Assembly (NCBI RefSeq): GCF_036226365.1 | Contig: NZ_CP108462.1 | Coordinates: 496,001-560,000 of the forward strand | Origin: Streptomyces sp. NBC_01262 | Lineage (GTDB): Bacteria; Actinomycetota; Actinomycetes; Streptomycetales; Streptomycetaceae | DNA: 64,000 nucleotides | Direction of reading: 5' to 3' | Shown: positions 53,061-61,931 of the stretch, one piece after another | Position numbering within the stretch: the first letter of the stretch is position 1 | Layout: every line of letters begins with the position of its first letter | Program-made: the position numbers and the translations under genes | Notes under the pieces: model-generated | The model's database searches: none | Told to the model about the DNA's origin: nothing | The model's input: the letters and a program-made list of their open reading frames with translations, nothing else

Positions 53061-53516
53061 TCACGTGCCGGGGTCGTCGAGGTGCTCGGCGAGGCGGAAG
53101 AGCGCGGGCAGGGCGGCCCGCACAGCTGCTCGGTCGGTGCCGTCCAGTGCTTCCAGGGCGTCGTCGAGCCGGCGTTCGTGGGCCTGGGCCCAAGCGGTGA
53201 GCTGGTCGCGGCCGGCGGCGGTGAGGGTGACGACGGAGGCGCGGCGGTCGGCGGGGTCGACGTCCCGGGCGACCAGTCCCGAGTTGATCATTTGGCCGAT
53301 GAGGCCGCTGACGGTGCTGACGGCCAGGCGCTGGCGGGTGGCGAGGTCGCCGATTCGGGCCGGGGAGTGCTCGGCGAGGACCTGGAGCAGTTCGATCTGG
53401 GCCATGGGAAGGGTCTCCCACGGGTAGTCGGTGCGGATGGAGGCGCGCAGGGCGCGGCGCAGGCGGGTGACGGCCTCGGTGAGCAGACGGGAGTCCGGGG
53501 CGCTGGCGTCGCTCAC
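53061..53516 (-). CDS. MarR-family transcriptional regulator
   Basis: 151 residues. LPMAQIELLQVLAEHSPARI, GDLATRQRLAVSTVSGLIGQ, MINSGLVARDVDPADRRASV, VTLTAAGRDQL is the MarR winged helix with its wing RRASVV. The GTG at 53516 fits the family N-terminus; an in-frame ATG at 53561 adds 15 residues without a visible ribosome site. It is divergent from the lgt gene but 240 bp away. Confidence 0.88.
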   Translation of the reverse strand: MSDASAPDSRLLTEAVTRLRRALRASIRTDYPWETLPMAQIELLQVLAEHSPARIGDLATRQRLAVSTVSGLIGQMINSGLVARDVDPADRRASVVTLTAAGRDQLTAWAQAHERRLDDALEALDGTDRAAVRAALPALFRLAEHLDDPGT

Positions 53517-53759
53517 GGGGACCGGTGGCCTCGTGGCTCCGGATCGGGGATGCGGGGGCATGCGGAAACTTTACTGAGGTCTACCCGACGCCGGAGTTCC
53601 GGGCAGCCCAGGGCCTGCGCGGGCCAGAACGGGCGCCGGGGATCATGGTGCTGGTCCCGCGGTCTGCCCTGCCCCGCGAAAAGTTCGGTGTCCGATGTAA
53701 TCTCGGACGCGTCCTTCCGGCCTGCGGCCGGACCCGTACGTCGAGAGCGATCACATTCC

Positions 53760-54716
53760 ATGATGCTGGCCTATCTGCCCAGCCCGTCCCAGGGAGTCTG
53801 GCACCTCGGGCCGGTCCCGGTCCGTGCCTACGCGCTGTGCATCATCGCGGGGATCTTCGCGGCGGTGTGGCTGACCGGCAGGCGGTGGGCGGCACGGGGC
53901 GGCGACCGGGACGACATCGCCGACGTCGCGGTGTGGGCCGTGCCCTTCGGTCTTCTGGGCGGCCGTCTCTACCATGTGATCACCGACCCGGAGCTGTACT
54001 TCGCCGCCGGGAAGCAGCCGATCCGGGCGCTGTATATCTGGGAAGGCGGGCTCGGTATCCCGGGCGCGGTGATGCTGGGCGCGGTCGGCGCGTGGCTGGG
54101 CTGCCGAAGGCGCGGTATCAAGCTCGCCGACTTCGCCGACGCGCTCGCCCCCGGTTTGGTGCTGGCCCAGGCCATCGGCCGCTGGGGCAACTACTTCAAC
54201 CAGGAACTCTTCGGCGGCCCCACCCACCTGCCCTGGGCGCTGCGCATCGACGCCGCCCACCGGCCCGACGACTCCCCGGGCGTGGCCCTGTACCACCCCA
54301 CGTTCTTGTACGAGTCGCTGTGGGACCTGGGCGTGATGGCCCTGCTCCTGCTGCTGGACCGGCGCTACGGACTGCGGCGCGGGCGCCTGTTCGCCTGCTA
54401 CGTCCTGGCCTACACCGCCGGGCGTGCCTGGATCGAGGCGCTGCGCATCGACCACGCCAACCACTTCCTGGGCCTGCGCCTGAACGACTGGGTCTCGGCG
54501 GTGCTGTTCACCGGCGCCCTCGTCTACCTGCTGGTCACACGAAACAAGCGCGCCGACGACGCCCCCACGGATCCGGCCCCGGCTGCAGCAAACGCGTCCG
54601 GCGCGGAAGCCCCGGACGGTGACGACGCCGGGCCCGATCCGGCAGCCTCCGAGAACCCCGTGCCGGAGGGCGGCGTCCGTGCCCGGGCAGGCCGCAACGA
54701 CGCTGGGCGCCGATGA
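53760..54716 (+). CDS. lgt: Prolipoprotein diacylglyceryl transferase
   Basis: 318 residues with about 7 membrane segments and a disordered tail. VRAYALCIIAGIFAAVWLTG, GLLGGRLYHVITDPE, AQAIGRWGNYFNQELFGGPT (the Lgt signature with the essential Arg) and YHPTFLYESLWDLGV are diagnostic. It moves diacylglycerol from phosphatidylglycerol to lipobox cysteines. Streptomyces often carry two copies. The ribosome site is poor and either ATG (53760 or 53763) could start. Its stop overlaps the ATG of a broken PAP2 gene. Confidence 0.9.
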   Translation: MMLAYLPSPSQGVWHLGPVPVRAYALCIIAGIFAAVWLTGRRWAARGGDRDDIADVAVWAVPFGLLGGRLYHVITDPELYFAAGKQPIRALYIWEGGLGIPGAVMLGAVGAWLGCRRRGIKLADFADALAPGLVLAQAIGRWGNYFNQELFGGPTHLPWALRIDAAHRPDDSPGVALYHPTFLYESLWDLGVMALLLLLDRRYGLRRGRLFACYVLAYTAGRAWIEALRIDHANHFLGLRLNDWVSAVLFTGALVYLLVTRNKRADDAPTDPAPAAANASGAEAPDGDDAGPDPAASENPVPEGGVRARAGRNDAGRR

Positions 54717-55184
54717 CGTCCCCCGCCTCGGCGCACGTCCCATCGGGTACCGGGCTGCGGCTCGGGCCGCTGCTGCCCGCCCGGCTACGTCCTCTGGACC
54801 GGCCGCGCCTGTGGGTGGAGTTGGCGTTCACCGCGCTCAACTACTGGGGCCTACACCCTGACCCGTAACGCGGTGCCCGCCCACCGCACGGCGGCCCTGC
54901 ACCGCGCGGCGGAGATCTGGCACGCCGAGCGGACGCTTCACATCAACATCGAACTGGCGGTCAACCACGCGGCCGACCGGGTCGGCTGGCTGATCGTGGG
55001 GATGGACCACTACTACGCCACCGTGCACTTCATCATCACCATCGCCGTCCTGATCTGGCTCTACACCCGCCATCCCGCCCACTACCGCAGCGCACGGACC
55101 GACCTGTACTCCGCGACGCTGTTTGCCCTGCTGGGCTTCGCCTTCTTCGCGCTGGCGCCACCGCGGTTCCTGGCCCGCCCGCGG
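54713..55184 (+). pseudogene. PAP2-family membrane phosphatase gene, frameshifted and truncated
   Basis: From the ATG at 54713 the frame reads to FTALNYWG and stops at 54868. One base out, YTLTRNAVPAHRTAALHRAA continues the PAP2 pattern, suggesting one extra G in the GGGG run near 54847. WHAERTLHINIELAVNHAAD, MDHYYATVHFIITIAVLIWL and LFALLGFAFFALAPPRFL follow, then homology stops at an ISL3 remnant. The active-site C-terminal half is lost. Confidence 0.75.
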
Positions 55185-55952
55185 TGCAATCCGGACACCG
55201 GCGCGGAGAAGTGGCTGGTCACCCGGACACGGGAGCGACACAAGGCAGTTCACCGACTGCTGGCCCGCGGATGGACGATCAGCGCCATCGCACGGGAGTT
55301 GGGCCTTGCCCGGCACACCGCGGAACGCTATGCCCACTGCAAGAACCTCGACGGCCTCATCGAAGGCGCCCTTCGCACCACACGGCTGGACGACTACAAG
55401 CCCTACCTGATCCGGCGCTGGAACGAAGGATGCACCGATGCGGCCCGTCTCTTCCGGGAGATCCAGACTCAGGGGTACCCGGGACGAACCCCGCAAGCGG
55501 TGCGACGCTATCTCCGGCCGCTTCGCACCGGCCTCGGCTCCATCCGGTCGCCGGCCCCAGTGCTCAAACCGCAGCAGGTCACCAACTGGATCATGTGGAA
55601 CCCCCAGCACCTGCGCGACGACGAAGAACGCCAGCTGGGTGAAGTACTCAGCCGGTGCCCGGAGCTAACTGCCATCCGCAGCCACGTGCATGCCTTCGCG
55701 CGCATGGTCTGCGACCTCGGCGGAAACAGCCTGCCAGCATGGACAGACGCCGTCCACGCCGACGACCTACCCGCCCTGCACGCCTTCGCCGACGGCCTCC
55801 GACGCGATCACAAGGCTGTCACCGCGGGCCTGACGCTGCCCTGGAGTTCCGGCCCTGTCGAAGGCCACGTCAACCGGATCAAGATGCTGAAACGACAGAT
55901 GTACGGGAGAGCTGGTTTCGCACTACTTCGCAAACGAGTCCTCCTGGCCTGA
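55185..55952 (+). pseudogene. ISL3-family transposase, C-terminal part
   Basis: In frame with the PAP2 remnant, the sequence turns into RERHKAVHRLLARGWTISAI, ARELGLARHTAERYAHC, PYLIRRWNEGCTDAARLFRE, LPALHAFADGLRRDHKAVTA and ends PVEGHVNRIKMLKRQMYGRA, GFALLRKRVLLA. This is the C-terminal two-thirds of ISL3 transposases. The N-terminal zinc-binding part is missing, so it is inactive. Confidence 0.82.
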
Positions 55953-56055
55953 GCCAAGCCACACTCCGTCACCCCATCACGAAAATCTTGACTGAGCCAG
56001 TACGGGTTCTGGATCACTTTCCGTGCTGGGGCCACAGAGCGTCACCGAAGCGGCG

Positions 56056-56190
56056 ATCATGAACTCTCGTGACTGATGCGTTCCTCCAGGACCTCTGGTT
56101 CCATCGAGCCGACGACGTCGTGCTCGACACCATCGCTATCCGAGACGAGCCGGTGGCCGTCCAGGCCGCCGCGACGACCGGCTTCATGCG
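56056..56190 (+). pseudogene. Possible ISL3 transposase N-terminal fragment
   Basis: The plus strand reads LWFHRADDVVLDTIAIRDEP, VAVQAAATTG, which resembles the start of ISL3 transposases before their zinc-binding cysteines. It stops where the opposite-strand ISL3 remnant ends. Weak evidence from a short stretch. Confidence 0.3.
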
Positions 56191-56740
56191 GCATGGAGGA
56201 CGCGTTTGCGCAGGAGGTTGAAGTTGGCGCGGCCGAACATCTGGCGTTTCAGCATCTTGATCTTGTTGTTGTGGCCCTCGACGGCGCCGGAGCTGTAGCG
56301 CAGGCTCAGTCCCGCGATGACGGCGTCGAGGTCTTGGCCCAGGCCTGCCGTGAAGGTGTGCAGAGTCGGGATCGAGTCAGCCCGTACTTGTTCGATCCAG
56401 TCCTTGAGCTGGTGTCCGTGGCGGTTGTTCATCAACTCGGCGAAGCCTCTGACGTGCTGGGCGGTGCGGTCCAGAGCGGGGCAGCCTGCAAGGACCTCCT
56501 TGAGTCTGTGGGTCTGGTCCTCATCCAGGCTGTCTGGGTGGCAGGTGATCCAGCTGGTCACGTCCCTGGTCGAGGGCTTCCTGCGTGGCGGATCGGCGTG
56601 CGGGAAGGCTTCCCACAGCTTGCGTATGTAGGCATTGACGACTTCCTCGCCGCCGGGGTAGCCGCGTTCCTGGAGTTCTTCGAACAGACGACGGGCAACA
56701 GTGCAGCCTTGGGCCCACCGCTGGTGGAGGTCGGCCGCGC
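56184..56740 (-). pseudogene. ISL3-family transposase remnant, opposite strand
   Basis: The reverse strand carries QRWAQGCTVARRLFEELQER, TSWITCHPDSLDEDQTHRLK, DSIPTLHTFTAGLGQDLDAV and the end SGAVEGHNNKIKMLKRQMFG, RANFNLLRKRVLHA. It is a different ISL3 element from the one at 55185. The N-terminal part is missing and the upstream frame to 56909 has no family resemblance. Confidence 0.8.
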
Positions 56741-56858
56741 CACAGCACGAGCCTGCACAGCGTCCCGTGCCGATGAGGTGTTCATATCGACCCGGATTCG
56801 ACCCGCAGCCCCTCCTCGCGACAACGAACACATTTGACCTGTGACGATGCAAAAAACT

Positions 56859-56883
56859 GCCGATGTACCGCCTATACATCGGC
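56859..56883. repeat. 25-bp perfect dyad in AT-rich gap upstream of vanA
   Basis: GCCGATGTA (56859-56867) is inverted as TACATCGGC (56875-56883) with a 7-nt spacer. Read on the minus strand a T-run follows one base after the stem, which would fit an intrinsic terminator; it could instead be an operator or an element end. It lies between the ISL3 remnant and vanA. Confidence 0.5.
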
Positions 56884-57144
56884 AAAATAATCACCACAGA
56901 AGACCACAAACAAGCCGCAGATATGCAGAAGGTGCATACAAAGGAGGCCTAATCCGCCACAGGGAGGCTGAAGGGGACCGCCACCGCTGGCCTCCTCCGA
57001 GTGCCGGGCGCGTGCGCCAACCCCCGCCCTGAGCAGGCAATTCGCGGTTGCCCTTCCATCAGACGGAAGTCGCCTTGCCGCACTGTGACGCCCATCCGGA
57101 TGATGCTGAACACATCGGCCCTCCAACGACGGATGGATCCCTCT

Positions 57145-58221
57145 ATGTCCAGTTTCGCCAGAAACCAGTGGTACGTGGCGGCCTACGGCCGTGAGATCGG
57201 CCGGGAGTTGCTCGGGCGGACGATCCTGAACGAGCCGATCGCCTTCTACCGCACGGAGGAGTCCGGCGAGGTCGTCGCGCTGGCCGACCGGTGCGTGCAC
57301 CGGCGTTTCCCGCTGTCGGCGAGTCGGCTGGACGGCGACAAGGTGGTCTGTGGGTACCACGGCTTCACGTATGACACGACCGGCACCTGCGTCTACGTCC
57401 CCGGCCAGAAGCGCATTCCCCGTACCGCGCGGGTGAGCGCGTATCCCGTGGTCGAGCAGGACTCGTTCGTCTGGGTCTGGATCGGGGATCCGGCTCTGGC
57501 CGACGCCACGACGATCCCCCGGGCGCCGCATCTGGCCGACGCCGAGAACTGGACGACGGTGGGTGGCATGGAGCCGATCGACGGCAACTACGGGCTGCTC
57601 GTGGACAATCTGATGGACCTGTCCCACGAGACGTATCTGCACGGCGGCTACATCGGCACGCCCGAGGTCGCCGAGACCCCGATGACGACCGAGGTGGACG
57701 AGGGCGCGGGCATCGTGCGGGTCAGCCGGCACATGGACGACGCCGCGTGCCCGCCGTTCTACGAGCGCTCGACGGGGATCAGGGGCCGGATCACCCGCTG
57801 GCAGGACATCGAGTACCACGCCCCGTGCCTGTACCTGCTGCACAGCCGGATCGCGCCCCAGGGGGTGCTGCCCAACGCCGACGGCACGGACCCGGACGCC
57901 TTCCACGTGGAGATCACGTACGCGATCACGCCGTCCACCGACAACAGCGTGTACGACTTCTGGGCGGTCTCCCGGGACTTCGGGCACGGCGACGAGGAGA
58001 TGTCGGCGTTCCTCCACGACTTCAACCGCGAGGTCGTCATGCAGGACGTCGACGCGCTGAATCTGCTGCAGAAGACCCTGGACACCGAGCCCGAGGGCTA
58101 CCAGGAGCTGAGCATCAACATCGACACCGGCGGCCTGGCCGCCCGCCGCATCCTGGCCCGCCTCGCCGCGGAGGGCGAGCGCTCCCCGGCTCCGGCGCCC
58201 GCACCCGCCGCCGCGCGATGA
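57145..58221 (+). CDS. vanA: Vanillate O-demethylase oxygenase subunit (Rieske non-haem iron)
   Basis: 358 residues. The N-terminal Rieske domain has RCVHRRFPLS and VVCGYHGFTYD (Cys-x-His and Cys-x2-His). The catalytic domain has GNYGLLVDNLMDLSHETYLH with the His/Asp iron ligands. It demethylates vanillate to protocatechuate and formaldehyde. The ATG at 57145 matches the family start SSFARNQWYVAAYGREIG; ATG 57133 is in frame. A 56-residue gene and vanB follow with 4-bp overlaps. Its product feeds the pca genes at the window end. Confidence 0.9.
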   Translation: MSSFARNQWYVAAYGREIGRELLGRTILNEPIAFYRTEESGEVVALADRCVHRRFPLSASRLDGDKVVCGYHGFTYDTTGTCVYVPGQKRIPRTARVSAYPVVEQDSFVWVWIGDPALADATTIPRAPHLADAENWTTVGGMEPIDGNYGLLVDNLMDLSHETYLHGGYIGTPEVAETPMTTEVDEGAGIVRVSRHMDDAACPPFYERSTGIRGRITRWQDIEYHAPCLYLLHSRIAPQGVLPNADGTDPDAFHVEITYAITPSTDNSVYDFWAVSRDFGHGDEEMSAFLHDFNREVVMQDVDALNLLQKTLDTEPEGYQELSINIDTGGLAARRILARLAAEGERSPAPAPAPAAAR

Positions 58222-58388
58222 GCCGCCCGCACACCGCCGAGGTCTACCGCATCGACTGGGTGCCGGGGACCGACTGGCTGCACGGCATCTGCCACTGCGG
58301 CGCCGAGCGCGACGGCCAGGACCCGGTGGAGATGTGGGAGTGGATGCTGGCCCACCCGGCCGGCCATGACATCGAGGAGGACCGGTGA
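58218..58388 (+). CDS. 56-residue protein between vanA and vanB
   Basis: MSRPHTAEVYRIDWVPGTDW, LHGICHCGAERDGQDPVEMW, EWMLAHPAGHD. Its ATG overlaps the vanA stop and its stop overlaps the vanB GTG, so all three are translationally coupled. CHCGAE and the two nearby histidines could bind a metal. I recall similar small proteins beside actinobacterial Rieske oxygenases, but no function is known. Confidence 0.75.
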   Translation: MSRPHTAEVYRIDWVPGTDWLHGICHCGAERDGQDPVEMWEWMLAHPAGHDIEEDR

Positions 58389-59317
58389 CCCCGGAACACG
58401 AGGCCGGCCTGGTCGTCGCCGCCCGCAGGGACGAGGCGGCGGGCGTCGTCTCGCTCACCCTGCGCCATCCGGCCGGCGAGCCGCTGCCCGCCTGGGAGCC
58501 CGGCTCCCACATCGACCTGGTGCTCGGCGAGGGCCTGGTCCGGCAGTACTCGCTGTGCGGGGACCCCGCCGACACCGCGGCCTGGACCGTCGGGGTGCTG
58601 CGCGAGCCGGACGGGCGGGGCGGCTCGGCGTACGTCCACGACAAGCTGGCGGAGGGCGCTGCCGTCACCGTCCGGGGTCCGCGCAATCACTTCGCGCTGC
58701 GCCCGGCCGCCCGCTACCTCTTCGTCGCGGGCGGCATCGGGATCACCCCGATCCTGCCCATGCTGGCCGCCGCCGAGGCGGCGGGCGCGGACTGGACCCT
58801 GCTGTACGGCGGCCGTACGCGCGGCTCGATGGCCTTCCTGGACCGGCTGGCCGCGTACGGCGACAAGGTGCGCGTCGCCCCCCAGGACGAGTGCGGACTG
58901 CTGGACCTGGACGCCTACCTCGGCTCCCCCGGCCCGGACACCCTGGTCTACTGCTGCGGCCCCGGTCCGCTGCTCGACGCCGTCGAGGCCCGCTGCACCG
59001 CCGTGACGGAGCGCTTCCAGGCGAAGGCGGTGGATCCTGACGCCTCCTCCGACGCCTTCGAGCTGGTGCTCCGGCAGTCCGGGCTGACCCTGACCGTGCC
59101 GGGCGGGCGCAGCATCCTGCAGACCGTCGAGGAGGCGGGCGTACAGGTGCTGTACTCCTGCACGGAGGGCACCTGCGGCACCTGCGAGACCGACATCGTC
59201 GAGGGCGAGGCCGACCACCGCGACTCGGTCCTCACCGACGAGGAGCAGGCTGCCAACGAGACGATGATGATCTGCGTGTCACGCTGCCGGGGTGCGCGGC
59301 TGGTCCTGGACCTCTGA
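58385..59317 (+). CDS. vanB: Vanillate O-demethylase reductase subunit
   Basis: 310 residues. FMN/NAD(P)H reductase domains: WEPGSHIDLVLGEGLVRQYS, LFVAGGIGITPILPMLAAAE, VYCCGPGPLLDAV. The C-terminal plant-type 2Fe-2S domain reads VLYSCTEGTCGTCETDI with the last Cys in MMICVSRCRG. It passes electrons from NAD(P)H to VanA. GTG start. The last 39 bp overlap the convergent cytochrome b gene. Confidence 0.9.
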   Translation: MTPEHEAGLVVAARRDEAAGVVSLTLRHPAGEPLPAWEPGSHIDLVLGEGLVRQYSLCGDPADTAAWTVGVLREPDGRGGSAYVHDKLAEGAAVTVRGPRNHFALRPAARYLFVAGGIGITPILPMLAAAEAAGADWTLLYGGRTRGSMAFLDRLAAYGDKVRVAPQDECGLLDLDAYLGSPGPDTLVYCCGPGPLLDAVEARCTAVTERFQAKAVDPDASSDAFELVLRQSGLTLTVPGGRSILQTVEEAGVQVLYSCTEGTCGTCETDIVEGEADHRDSVLTDEEQAANETMMICVSRCRGARLVLDL

Positions 59318-59953
59318 GTCGTCGTCCTGCGAGGCCTCGGCGTCGGGGTCCCACTTCGGGTGGTGGCGGCGCGCCCAGGCCCGGCTGACCTGGCCCGTAC
59401 GCATCCCGAGGCGTGCCTCGGGATCGCGTGCGGCCATCCAGATGTGGCCGAAGACGGCGGCGGCGATGGCCAGTGCCAGCCAGTCGTGGACGAAGGTCGC
59501 GCCGGTGCGCCACACCACAGCCGTGAGATGCGGGAACCACATCATCAGACCGGTGCCGACCATCACCAGCGCGGCGCCGGCGGAGAAGGACGCGTACAGC
59601 TTCTGGCCCGCGTTGAACTTGCCCGACAACCGCAGTTCCTCGGGCCGACGGCGCAGCGCGTCCCGCAGCCAGCTCCAGTCGTGGTCGGCGAAGCGGTTGA
59701 GCCGCTTCAGATCGCGGCGGAAGGCCCGGGAGGCGAGCCCGGCCAGAGCGGGGACGGGGATCATGATGCCCGCCCATTCGTGGACGGTGACCACGAGGCG
59801 GCGGCGGCCGACGATCTCGGCGAGGGCGGGCAGATAAAGCATCGCGGCGGTGGCGAGACAGATCAGAATCAGCGCGGAGGTGGTGCGGTGCACCCAGTGC
59901 TCGGCGCCCGTGAAGCGCCGGACCGCGCCTTTGACGGCCTCAGGTCGCGTCAT
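59279..59953 (-). CDS. Cytochrome b561/FdhI-like membrane subunit
   Basis: 224 residues with four membrane segments. EHWVHRTTSALILICLATAA, VTVHEWAGIMIPVPALAGLA, QKLYASFSAGAALVMVGTGL and FVHDWLALAIAAAVFGHIWM supply histidines for two b-type haems. It probably anchors and re-reduces the molybdoprotein encoded just upstream, whose stop it overlaps by 14 bp. The C-terminal tail is polar and overlaps the end of vanB on the other strand. Confidence 0.82.
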   Translation of the reverse strand: MTRPEAVKGAVRRFTGAEHWVHRTTSALILICLATAAMLYLPALAEIVGRRRLVVTVHEWAGIMIPVPALAGLASRAFRRDLKRLNRFADHDWSWLRDALRRRPEELRLSGKFNAGQKLYASFSAGAALVMVGTGLMMWFPHLTAVVWRTGATFVHDWLALAIAAAVFGHIWMAARDPEARLGMRTGQVSRAWARRHHPKWDPDAEASQDDDSEVQDQPRTPAA

Positions 59954-60647
59954 CGCTGCGTCCGTTGGAGCGGCCGACCCAGGCGTCGACGTCGTAGCCG
60001 TAGTGCTCCCAGTAGCCGGGCTCGACATCTTTGGTGACCTCGATCCCGGACAGCCACTTGGCCGACTTGTAGAAGTACATCGGCGCGACATAGAGCCGGA
60101 CGGGGCCGCCGTGGGCGGTGGTGACCGCCTTGTCCTGCATCTTCAGCGCCACGATCACATCGGCGCGCCGGGCCTGCTTGAGCGTCAGGCTCTCGGTGTA
60201 GGCGCCGTCGAAGCAGGTGAAGCGGACGGCGGTGGCATCGTCCTGTACGCCCGCGAGGTCCAGGAGATGGGAGAGCTTCACGCCTTCGAAGGGCGTGTTG
60301 TCCACCCGCCAGCCGGTCACGCACTGGACATCGCGCACCAGGCGGGTCTGCGGCATGGCGCGCAGGTCCGACAGCCGGTAGTCGGCCGTCTTGTCCACCA
60401 GGCCGCTGACCGTCAGCCGGTAGCTCTCCTCGTCGCGGTGCGGGATCGAGGACGCCACCGAGTAGAAGCGGAAGCCGCCCCCGCCGGGCAGCAGCCCGGT
60501 CACCCCGGTGGGGTCCTTGCTGCTGATGGAGGACAGCACGGAGTCGATCCCGCCCTGCAGCTTGCTGCCGAACGCGACGCCTGCCGCGCCGAGGCCGAGA
60601 ACGCCGAGCACTACGCGCCGGCCGACCGGCGCGCCCTGTTCTTCCAT
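59940..60647 (-). CDS. Sulfite-oxidase-like molybdopterin oxidoreductase
   Basis: 235 residues. A short N-terminal hydrophobic anchor (RRVVLGVLGLGAAGVAFGSK) is followed by the molybdopterin domain. RLVRDVQCVTGWRVDNTPFE contains the molybdenum-ligating Cys, and FTCFDGAYTESL, HGGPVRLYVAPMYFYKSAKW and GYWEHYGYDVDAW are family blocks. The layout with a haem membrane subunit resembles MsrPQ/YedYZ. The substrate (sulfite, protein methionine sulfoxide or other) is open. Confidence 0.85.
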   Translation of the reverse strand: MEEQGAPVGRRVVLGVLGLGAAGVAFGSKLQGGIDSVLSSISSKDPTGVTGLLPGGGGFRFYSVASSIPHRDEESYRLTVSGLVDKTADYRLSDLRAMPQTRLVRDVQCVTGWRVDNTPFEGVKLSHLLDLAGVQDDATAVRFTCFDGAYTESLTLKQARRADVIVALKMQDKAVTTAHGGPVRLYVAPMYFYKSAKWLSGIEVTKDVEPGYWEHYGYDVDAWVGRSNGRSDDAT

Positions 60648-60747
60648 ACGTCCACACTAGTGCTTGAAGTTTGGACCTCCATGATCGGCGATCGGCCGTA
60701 ACGGGACGGTAAGGAATGGCCACAGGGGGGGGGCGGCTGTGAGGGGC

Positions 60748-61923
60748 TCAGCCGATGTGCAGCCCCGCGTAGTTCTCGGCCAGTTCCGCCGCCGCGTGCG
60801 GCGAGTTCGCGATCCGGTCCAGCTGGGAGATCTGCAACTGGGTGTCGAAGGGGCTCTGGTCCGGGTCGGTGTGCAGGGTGGTGGTCATGAAGTACGAGAA
60901 GTGCTCGGCCCGCCATACGCGCTTGAGGCAGGTGTCGGAGTACGCGTCGAGCAGCTCGGCGGAGCCGGTGTCCTTCAGGTGGGCGAAGGCCCTGGCCAGC
61001 ACGATGACGTCGGCGGCGGCGAGATTGAGGCCCTTGGCGCCGGTGGGCGGCACGATGTGCGCGGCGTCGCCGGCCAGGAAGACCCGGCCGTGGCTCATCG
61101 GCTCGGTGACGAAGCTGCGCATCGGCAGCACCCCCTTGGAGGTGATCGGCCCGCGCCGCAGGGTCCAGTCGCCGTCGATCGCGAATCGGGCGTCCAGCTC
61201 GTCCCAGATCCGCTCGTCGGACCAGTCCGCCGGGTCGGTGCCGTTGGGCACCTGGAGGTAGAGCCGGCTGACGGACGGGGAGCGCATGCTCAGCAGCGCG
61301 AAGCCGCGCGGGGAGTGCGCGTAGACCAGCTCGTCGCTGGAGGGCGGGACGTCGGCGAGGATGCCGAGCCAGGAGTACGGGTAAAGGCGCTCGTACGTCT
61401 TCTGGACGCCGGCCGGCACGGCGTTGCGGGCGACACCGTGGAAGCCGTCGCAGCCCACGACGTAGTCGCAGGTCAGGGTCTTGTCCTGGCCCTCGTGGGT
61501 GTAGTGGATGACGGGGCGGTCAGTGTCCGGGCCTTCGACGGACCGCACCTGGGCCTCGAACAGCAGCGGTGCGCCGTCCTTGAGCTGCAGCGCGATCAGG
61601 TCCTTGCAGACCTCCGTCTGGGCGTACACCCACACCCGGCGGCCACCGGTGAGGGCCGGGAAGTCGATGCGGTGGGCCTTGCGGTCCCAGCGCAGCTCGA
61701 TGCCGTCGTGGACCAGGCCCTCGCGGTCCAGCCGCTCACCGGCGCCGGACGCGCGGAGGACGTCGACCGTGCTCTGTTCGAGAATGCCGGCGCGCTGCCG
61801 CGCCTCGACGTAGGCGCGGTCCCGGCTCTCCAGGACGACGCAGTCGATACCGGAGTTGTGCAGCAGGCGGGCGAGCAGCAGGCCCGCCGGGCCGCCGCCG
61901 ATGATGCCGACGGTGGTGTGCAT
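60748..61923 (-). CDS. pobA: 4-hydroxybenzoate 3-monooxygenase
   Basis: 391 residues, the PobA length. GIIGGGPAGLLLARLLHNSG is the FAD loop, YVEARQRAGILEQSTVDVLR the PobA-specific helix, CDYVVGCDGFHGVAR the DG motif and VFLAGDAAHIVPPTGAKGLN the second FAD site. It hydroxylates 4-hydroxybenzoate to protocatechuate with NAD(P)H and oxygen. The ATG at 61923 is 8 bp after the pcaL stop, so it is the last gene of the pca operon. Confidence 0.92.
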   Translation of the reverse strand: MHTTVGIIGGGPAGLLLARLLHNSGIDCVVLESRDRAYVEARQRAGILEQSTVDVLRASGAGERLDREGLVHDGIELRWDRKAHRIDFPALTGGRRVWVYAQTEVCKDLIALQLKDGAPLLFEAQVRSVEGPDTDRPVIHYTHEGQDKTLTCDYVVGCDGFHGVARNAVPAGVQKTYERLYPYSWLGILADVPPSSDELVYAHSPRGFALLSMRSPSVSRLYLQVPNGTDPADWSDERIWDELDARFAIDGDWTLRRGPITSKGVLPMRSFVTEPMSHGRVFLAGDAAHIVPPTGAKGLNLAAADVIVLARAFAHLKDTGSAELLDAYSDTCLKRVWRAEHFSYFMTTTLHTDPDQSPFDTQLQISQLDRIANSPHAAAELAENYAGLHIG

Positions 61924-61931
61924 GAGGATGA

